From NCBI GenBank assembly GCA_964454545.1, contig CAYVTI010000045.1, forward strand, positions 1 through 18,159: DNA of 18,159 bases, in the 5' to 3' direction. Source of the stretch: JABCZZ01 sp964454545 (GTDB lineage Bacteria; Pseudomonadota; Alphaproteobacteria; Rickettsiales; JABCZZ01). The notes under the pieces are model-generated. The model ran no database searches and was not told the DNA's origin. It saw nothing but the letters and a program-made list of their open reading frames with translations. This document shows, one piece after another, positions 13,783-18,159 of the stretch (position 1 is the stretch's first letter; each line of letters begins with the position of its first letter). Made by a program: the position numbers and the translations under genes.

Positions 13783-14295
13783 ATGACTAAAAAATCCTCT
13801 AATGAATTCAAGGTGGGAAATTACGTAGTATATCCGACACACGGGGTCGGCAAGATCCTGGCGGAAGAAACCCAGAAAATCGGTGATGTTTCGCTTAAAG
13901 TGTTCGTGATCTCTTTTGAAAAAGACAAGATGACCCTGCGGGTTCCCGTGCACAGAGCGACGGCCGCAGGCCTGCGCAACATCAGCTCCGGGGATGAAAT
14001 ATCCAAAGCCTTCACCACGCTGAAAGGCCGTGCCCGCACTTCGCGCGGCATGTGGAGCAGGCGCGCCCAGGAATATGAAGCAAAGATCAATTCAGGCAAC
14101 CTGATCGCGGTCGCTGAAGTGGTGCGCGATTTACACCGTAACGTTGATCAGTCCGAACGCTCCTATAGCGAAAGGATGATTTACGAGTCGGCGTTCTCCC
14201 GCCTGACCCATGAGCTTGCTGCTGCGGAAAAAGTGGATACGAAAACCGCTACCGAAAAACTCCTTGGCGTTTTAAAACAGCAGGTCGCCGCTTAA
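13783..14295 (+). CDS. carD: CarD/CdnL-family RNA polymerase-binding regulator
   Basis: CarD/CdnL proteins bind the RNA polymerase beta subunit and stabilise open complexes at many promoters, notably rRNA promoters. The 170-residue product has the N-terminal Tudor-like RNAP-interaction domain: FKVGNYVVYPTHGVGKILAE, then VFVISFEKDKMTLRVPVHRA (about residues 8-65). A helical C-terminal domain follows with the conserved SRRAQEYEAKINSGNLIAVA and VVRDLHRN and ends SERMIYESAFSRLTHELA. The ribosome site is AGGGGT. It is a single-gene unit, with its own extended -10 promoter and an intrinsic terminator after the stop. Confidence 0.96.
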   Translation: MTKKSSNEFKVGNYVVYPTHGVGKILAEETQKIGDVSLKVFVISFEKDKMTLRVPVHRATAAGLRNISSGDEISKAFTTLKGRARTSRGMWSRRAQEYEAKINSGNLIAVAEVVRDLHRNVDQSERSYSERMIYESAFSRLTHELAAAEKVDTKTATEKLLGVLKQQVAA

Positions 14296-14322
14296 AACGG
14301 ATAAAATACACCTTTCATTTCG

Positions 14323-14354
14323 CCCTTCCGGATGTAAGTCCGGGAGGGTTTTTT
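14323..14354 (+). terminator. Intrinsic terminator of carD
   Basis: CCCTTCCGGA (14323-14332) pairs with TCCGGGAGGG (14339-14348), allowing one G-U, around the loop TGTAAG, and six T residues follow (14349-14354). It begins 28 nt after the carD stop. On the minus strand no T run follows the stem, so it works for carD only. Confidence 0.9.
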
Positions 14355-14366
14355 ATTACTGCCTGA

Positions 14367-14909
14367 TTACCGGGTGAGGGTATTTTTTTCCTGTGTCTGT
14401 CTTTCGGCCGGCTGCAGTTCTGATACTAATAAGGGCATAGCATTCTGCTGGGCGGAAGAGATTGCAGCTTGTCCCGTTAATATATGAGGATCTGTAGCGG
14501 GATCCGGTTTTTTTGCCTGTATCTCTGCCGCAGCCTCACTGGCTTTTTGTAGCGTGCTTTCCTTGGTTTGCTCTGGGCCTGGCTGCTTTATTTCTTTCTG
14601 GAATTCCTGCGTATGTTCTTTATGCGCATGTTTCTTCCCGGCTGCATGTGCCTTATGATCCTTATGTTTGTGGATAAGAGCGCTCATTCCCATGATACCA
14701 AGGGTGACAACGGCAGCGGCGCCACCGGCTATCCCGGCCGTGATGAATTCATGGGGAATATGGGACAGGAAATCCAGAATGGGGTTGACCGACACTTTAA
14801 TGACAGATGGTGATGACGGGGCTTGCATTGCATGAGCAATATTCGCACAGAATGCAGGTATTATTCCAATGAATAATTTTATAAAATTCCGCATAGATTT
14901 GCCGCACAT
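14367..14909 (-). CDS. Unknown exported protein with a His-rich segment and one membrane span
   Basis: I do not recognise this 180-residue protein. It has a signal-peptide-like start (MRNFIKLFIGIIPAFCANIA) with a likely cleavage after AHA at residue 27. A small-residue hydrophobic segment follows at about 55-78 (ITAGIAGGAAAVVTLGIMGM). A His/Lys-rich stretch then runs over residues 80-99, with seven histidines. The remaining C-terminus is polar, with Gln, Lys and Ala. The histidines might bind metal or just make a soluble charged tail. Either Met1 (14909) or Met6 (14894) may be the start; neither has a strong ribosome site. It sits convergent to carD and divergent from mrcA. The 199-nt spacer 14910-15108 is AT-rich, with only the inverted pair CTAAG/CTTAG (14939-14957) noted. 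Existence of the gene is likely but not certain. Confidence 0.6.
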   Translation of the reverse strand: MCGKSMRNFIKLFIGIIPAFCANIAHAMQAPSSPSVIKVSVNPILDFLSHIPHEFITAGIAGGAAAVVTLGIMGMSALIHKHKDHKAHAAGKKHAHKEHTQEFQKEIKQPGPEQTKESTLQKASEAAAEIQAKKPDPATDPHILTGQAAISSAQQNAMPLLVSELQPAERQTQEKNTLTR

Positions 14910-15108
14910 TGAATATTCACTTTATTCATTCATATTACCTAAGAATAATTAACTTAGAATGAACATTATCTTACAATTTTATGTCATTTCTATGACAATT
15001 CCTATAAGAAATAAAAGGGTGGCGCTGTCGCTGGCTTCAAAAGGGCAGTCGTGTATTTACCAAGTTTTTTCTTTATTTCCCTGCCGTCCGGGACTATTAT
15101 TTCCCTCA

Positions 15109-17661
15109 ATGCATATAACGCTTGGAATATATAACCATAAGCAATTGAATAGTTTTTTCGTAAGATTCCTTGTCGGCTCCATCAGCACGCTTTTTACCTG
15201 CATCGCTTTTGCCATGCTGGTGGCTGTGGCGCTGTTTTACCATTTCAGCAGTGATCTGCCGGATTATCATGAGCTTGCCAATTATAACCCGGAAACCGTA
15301 ACAAGGCTTTATGCTGCGGATGGAAAGCTCATGGCGGAATACGCGATCGAGAAACGGGTCTATGTGCCGCTTAAATCCATACCCAAGCGGGTTTCCCAGG
15401 CGTTCATCTCGGCGGAAGACAAGAATTTTTACTCCAATAACGGCATCGATATTTATGGCATTGCCCGTGCTGTGCGCCAGAATATCCAGAGCATGCTCGG
15501 CAAATCCCATACCATATCGGGCGGCTCGACTATCACCCAGCAGGTGGTGAAGAATTTCCTGCTGACTCCGGAAAAATCGATCAGCCGCAAAGTGAAGGAA
15601 GCGATACTCGCCTTCCGTATCACACAGGTCTACAGCAAGGATCGCATTCTTGAGCTGTATCTCAACGAAATTTATCTCGGCAAAGGCTCCTACGGCGTTG
15701 CGGCGGCAGCCATCAACTATTTCAATAAATCGCTTGATGAGCTCACCATAGAGGAAGCGGCCTTTCTTGCCGCCATGCCCCAGGCGCCCGGGCGCAGCGA
15801 TCCGGTGCTGCATTACGATCGCGCGAAGGAGCGACGCGACTATGTCATCAACCGCATGATGGAAGACGGCTATATCACAGCGGATGAAGCGCGCTCCGCC
15901 ATCGCAAAGCCTATTACCCTCATCGCGCGCGACAGGACGGAACTTGCCTATGCGGATTTCTTTTCCGAGGAAGTGCGCCGCGAGCTTGCGGCCAGATATG
16001 GCGCCGAAGTGCTGTATAAGGGTGGGCTGTTTGTCAAAACGACGCTCGATCCACAGCTGCAGGAATACGCCGATGAAGGATTACGCTATGCGCTCACCCA
16101 GTATGATCACCGGCACGGGTATCGTGGCCCCATTACGCATATGGGGCATTTTTCCGACTGGCAGAAACAGCTTGCCGCTGTCGAACAAAGCAAAAAAGTG
16201 CCCCTGTTTGACGGCGAAAGGCTGGCGCTGGTCGCGGATACCGACCGGGGCAGGGTGACGATATTCTTTTCCAATAATACCAAGGCGACGCTCGACAGGG
16301 AATCGGTCAAGTGGGCTTCCGGTCATGGACTCTATATTGGCGATGTCATCGTGGTGGGACCGACTGCCAACAAGGAATATTATGAGTTGCATCAGATACC
16401 GCAGGTGAACGGCGCCATGATTGTGATGGATCCGCACACTGGGCGCGTGCTCGCCATGTCAGGCGGCTATAGCTACGGGGGAACTGAGTTCAACCGCGCC
16501 ACGCAGGCGCGGCGCCAGCCGGGTTCGGCCTTCAAGCCGTTTGTGTATTTAAGTGCGATGGAGAATGGGTTTACCCCGGCGTCCATCATCGTGGATCAGC
16601 CGGTGGAGTTGAGCCAGGGCAATGGGATGCCGGTCTGGCATCCGGCGAATTACCACGGCGACTACCTGGGGCCTGCGACATTGCGCACCGGGGTTGAGAA
16701 ATCGCGTAACGCCATGACGGTGCGGCTTGCCGAAATGCTGGGCATCGGAAAGATACTGGAGATCGGCGAGCGTTTCGGGATTTACGATAAGTTGCCGGAA
16801 CAGTTTTCCGTCGTGCTCGGTGCGCAGGAAACTACGCTCGTCCGCCTCGCCAATGCTTACTGCATGTTGGTGAACGGCGGTAAGAAAGTGTCGCCGGGGC
16901 TGATAGAGCGCATTGACGACCGCTACGGCAAAATCATATTCCGTCGCGACAACCGCCCCTGCACGGGATGTGCCATTGAGGATGAGTCGCGCATCCAGCC
17001 GGGACTGGTTCCTCCCGCGCTGCCCGACAACCGTATGCAGATCGTGGATAACCGCGCCGCCTACCAGATCGTCTCCATCCTGGAGGGCGTAGTGGAGCAC
17101 GGCACCGGCTATGCAGCGCATAAGCTGGGCAAGATACTGGGCGGCAAGACCGGCACCACGAATGAAAGCCGCGATACCTGGTTCATCGGCTTCTCGCCCG
17201 ATCTGGTCGCCGGGATTTATGTCGGCTTCGACCAGCCGCAAAGCCTTGGCAGAAAGGAAACAGGCGCCAGCGTTGCCCTGCCGGGTTTCATCAAGTTCAT
17301 GGAAAAAGCCTTGAAAGATAAACCATCCACCCCGTTCCGTGTGCCGCCCGGCATCCAATTCATCAAGGTAGATGAAAAAACCGGGTTGCCGCCGCTGCCG
17401 GGAACAACCGATCGCATCGTGCTTGAAGCCTTCAAGGAAGGCGAAATACCGGGCATGGGCAGTGAGGAGATCGCCAAAATCCCTCCCAGCCAGTCTGTGC
17501 CGGGTGCTTCGCCTGAATACAGCTTCCCGTCGGAACAGCCTGCCCCGCCGGTGGCAAGATGGCAGCCGCAGGCGCCTGCAAATGATAACAATAATGCTGG
17601 CTATTTGCCTTCTTCGCGTTATAAGCATAGCGGGGATGAAGGCACGGGCAGCCTGTATTAA
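15109..17661 (+). CDS. mrcA: Penicillin-binding protein 1A (bifunctional transglycosylase/transpeptidase)
   Basis: PBP1A polymerises glycan strands and cross-links stem peptides in the periplasm. Numbered from the ATG at 15109, the 850-residue protein has one span at about 19-43. The GT51 domain shows SAEDKNFY (catalytic E103), GGSTITQQVVKNFLL and LNEIYLGKGSYGVAAAA, followed by an OB-like insert (about 340-450) typical of class A PBP1A. The transpeptidase has S473-x-x-K476 in QPGSAFKPF, S532-R-N534, and K680-T-G in GGKTGTT. The C-terminus is a low-complexity Pro/Ser tail. The frame is open back to an ATG at 14959, but that extra 50 residues looks unlike the family, so 15109 is preferred. Its start is uncertain because neither has a clear Shine-Dalgarno. 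prfB follows 11 nt after the stop. Confidence 0.95.
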   Translation: MHITLGIYNHKQLNSFFVRFLVGSISTLFTCIAFAMLVAVALFYHFSSDLPDYHELANYNPETVTRLYAADGKLMAEYAIEKRVYVPLKSIPKRVSQAFISAEDKNFYSNNGIDIYGIARAVRQNIQSMLGKSHTISGGSTITQQVVKNFLLTPEKSISRKVKEAILAFRITQVYSKDRILELYLNEIYLGKGSYGVAAAAINYFNKSLDELTIEEAAFLAAMPQAPGRSDPVLHYDRAKERRDYVINRMMEDGYITADEARSAIAKPITLIARDRTELAYADFFSEEVRRELAARYGAEVLYKGGLFVKTTLDPQLQEYADEGLRYALTQYDHRHGYRGPITHMGHFSDWQKQLAAVEQSKKVPLFDGERLALVADTDRGRVTIFFSNNTKATLDRESVKWASGHGLYIGDVIVVGPTANKEYYELHQIPQVNGAMIVMDPHTGRVLAMSGGYSYGGTEFNRATQARRQPGSAFKPFVYLSAMENGFTPASIIVDQPVELSQGNGMPVWHPANYHGDYLGPATLRTGVEKSRNAMTVRLAEMLGIGKILEIGERFGIYDKLPEQFSVVLGAQETTLVRLANAYCMLVNGGKKVSPGLIERIDDRYGKIIFRRDNRPCTGCAIEDESRIQPGLVPPALPDNRMQIVDNRAAYQIVSILEGVVEHGTGYAAHKLGKILGGKTGTTNESRDTWFIGFSPDLVAGIYVGFDQPQSLGRKETGASVALPGFIKFMEKALKDKPSTPFRVPPGIQFIKVDEKTGLPPLPGTTDRIVLEAFKEGEIPGMGSEEIAKIPPSQSVPGASPEYSFPSEQPAPPVARWQPQAPANDNNNAGYLPSSRYKHSGDEGTGSLY

Positions 17662-17672
17662 GGGAGTAATCG

Positions 17673-18159
17673 ATGAAAGCGGAAATAGTCAACTTATCAA
17701 AGCGCATAGAACAGTCACAGGCACAGCTGCGGAGGTATCTTTGACTGGGATAATGCGCTCCGCCGCCGTGACGAATTAAACAGCCTCACCTCCGATCCCA
17801 ATCTCTGGAATGATGCCGCCAAAGCGCAGGGCCTTTTGCGCGAGCGCAATCATCTGGAAGAAATCCTCGGCAGCTACCAGGCGCTTGAGCAAGGCTATAA
17901 GGATAATATGGGGCTTGTCGGACTTGGCGAAGAGGAGGGCGACAGCGCCATTGTCACCGAAGCTGAGGATGAGCTTGCGAAAATCGCCGACAAGCTGCGC
18001 CGCCTGGAGCTTGAGAGCCTCCTTTCCGGCGAAGCGGACGCCAATGACTGCTTCATCGAAATCCATCCCGGTGCGGGGGGGACGGAAAGCCAGGACTGGG
18101 CTGCGATACTGCTTCGCATGTATATGCGCTGGGCGGAAAAAGGCGGTTTCAGGGTCGAG
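17673..18159 (+). CDS. prfB: Peptide chain release factor 2 (RF2), programmed +1 frameshift, 3' truncated by the window edge
   Basis: RF2 reads UAA and UGA stop codons and triggers peptide release. The zero frame runs 23 codons from the ATG at 17673 and ends in CTT TGA C (17739-17745). Skipping T17742 continues in the +1 frame with GAC (17743) through DWDNALRRRDELNSL, LLRERNHLEEILGSY and HPGAGGTESQDWAAILLRMY to the window edge. The GGQ and anticodon-like SPF motifs lie beyond the window. The ribosome site AAGGGAG (17660-17666) overlaps the mrcA stop codon, and the 11-nt gap suggests a shared transcript with mrcA. The coding sequence must be read as a join of 17673-17741 and 17743-18159; it is not a pseudogene. 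Confidence 0.97.
17731..17745 (+). promoter_or_regulatory. RF2 autoregulatory +1 frameshift signal
   Basis: GGAGG (17731-17735) is an internal Shine-Dalgarno three bases before the slippery CTT; the stop context TGAC follows. This is the same layout as the E. coli prfB site as I recall it. When RF2 is scarce the ribosome pauses at TGA, slips +1 and makes full-length RF2. Confidence 0.95.

Noticed and set aside
14959..15108. Upstream ATG for mrcA
   Set aside because: The extra 50 residues do not resemble PBP1A N-termini, no Shine-Dalgarno is visible, and the DNA has spacer-like AT-rich composition.
16549..17628. 359-residue minus-strand open frame
   Set aside because: It is antisense to the transpeptidase part of mrcA; long only because of the codon bias of the real gene.
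17673..17744. Premature stop in prfB suggesting a pseudogene
   Set aside because: The TGA lies in the canonical RF2 frameshift context with internal Shine-Dalgarno and an open +1 frame.

Overview
The window looks like core chromosome of an alphaproteobacterium. The evidence is gene families and gene order: hom overlapping glpX, mrcA followed by prfB, an alphaproteobacterial-type TolA, a DUF2155 protein next to ftsX, a CarD/CdnL-type regulator and an AatA-type aspartate aminotransferase. Coding sequence is moderately GC-rich by eye and the spacers are AT-rich. I could not place it more precisely than class. No phage, plasmid, transposase, CRISPR, tRNA or rRNA was seen.

Layout. 1-1035 holds the 3' part of ychF. 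1069-4921 is a plus-strand run: a polytopic GT39/ArnT-like membrane protein with a dispersed double-hairpin repeat inserted in frame, a membrane-anchored protein with two tandem FKBP-like domains, and aatA. The convergent spacer 4922-5199 is packed with repeats and hairpins. 5200-7697 is a minus-strand ybgC-tolQ-tolR-tolA operon, without tolB or pal next to tolA. From a divergent spacer containing a perfect 16-bp palindrome, a plus-strand cell-envelope run (7766-10581) encodes a DUF2155 protein, FtsX, a GmhB-like phosphatase and a DUF218/YdcF protein, followed by ndk. A 42-residue entericidin-like lipoprotein gene lies on the minus strand between ndk and hom. hom and glpX overlap by 4 nt. carD follows, with an extended -10 promoter and a clear intrinsic terminator. 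A minus-strand, His-rich, single-span envelope protein of unknown function is next, then mrcA (PBP1A) and the 5' part of prfB with its programmed +1 frameshift site.

Functional theme. Much of the window serves the envelope: the Tol trans-envelope machine, FtsX, PBP1A, a heptose phosphatase for LPS core, a YdcF-type protein, a GT39-like enzyme, a small lipoprotein and two unknown or poorly known exported proteins. The rest is housekeeping (YchF, AatA, Ndk, Hom, GlpX, CarD, RF2).

I do not see an obviously new defence, mobile or biosynthetic system. The best leads are the coding insertion of a palindromic repeat, the hairpin-dense element that abuts the tolA stop codon, the G-rich inverted repeat between gmhB and ydcF, the palindrome between ybgC and the DUF2155 gene, and the unassigned His-rich and tandem-FKBP proteins.
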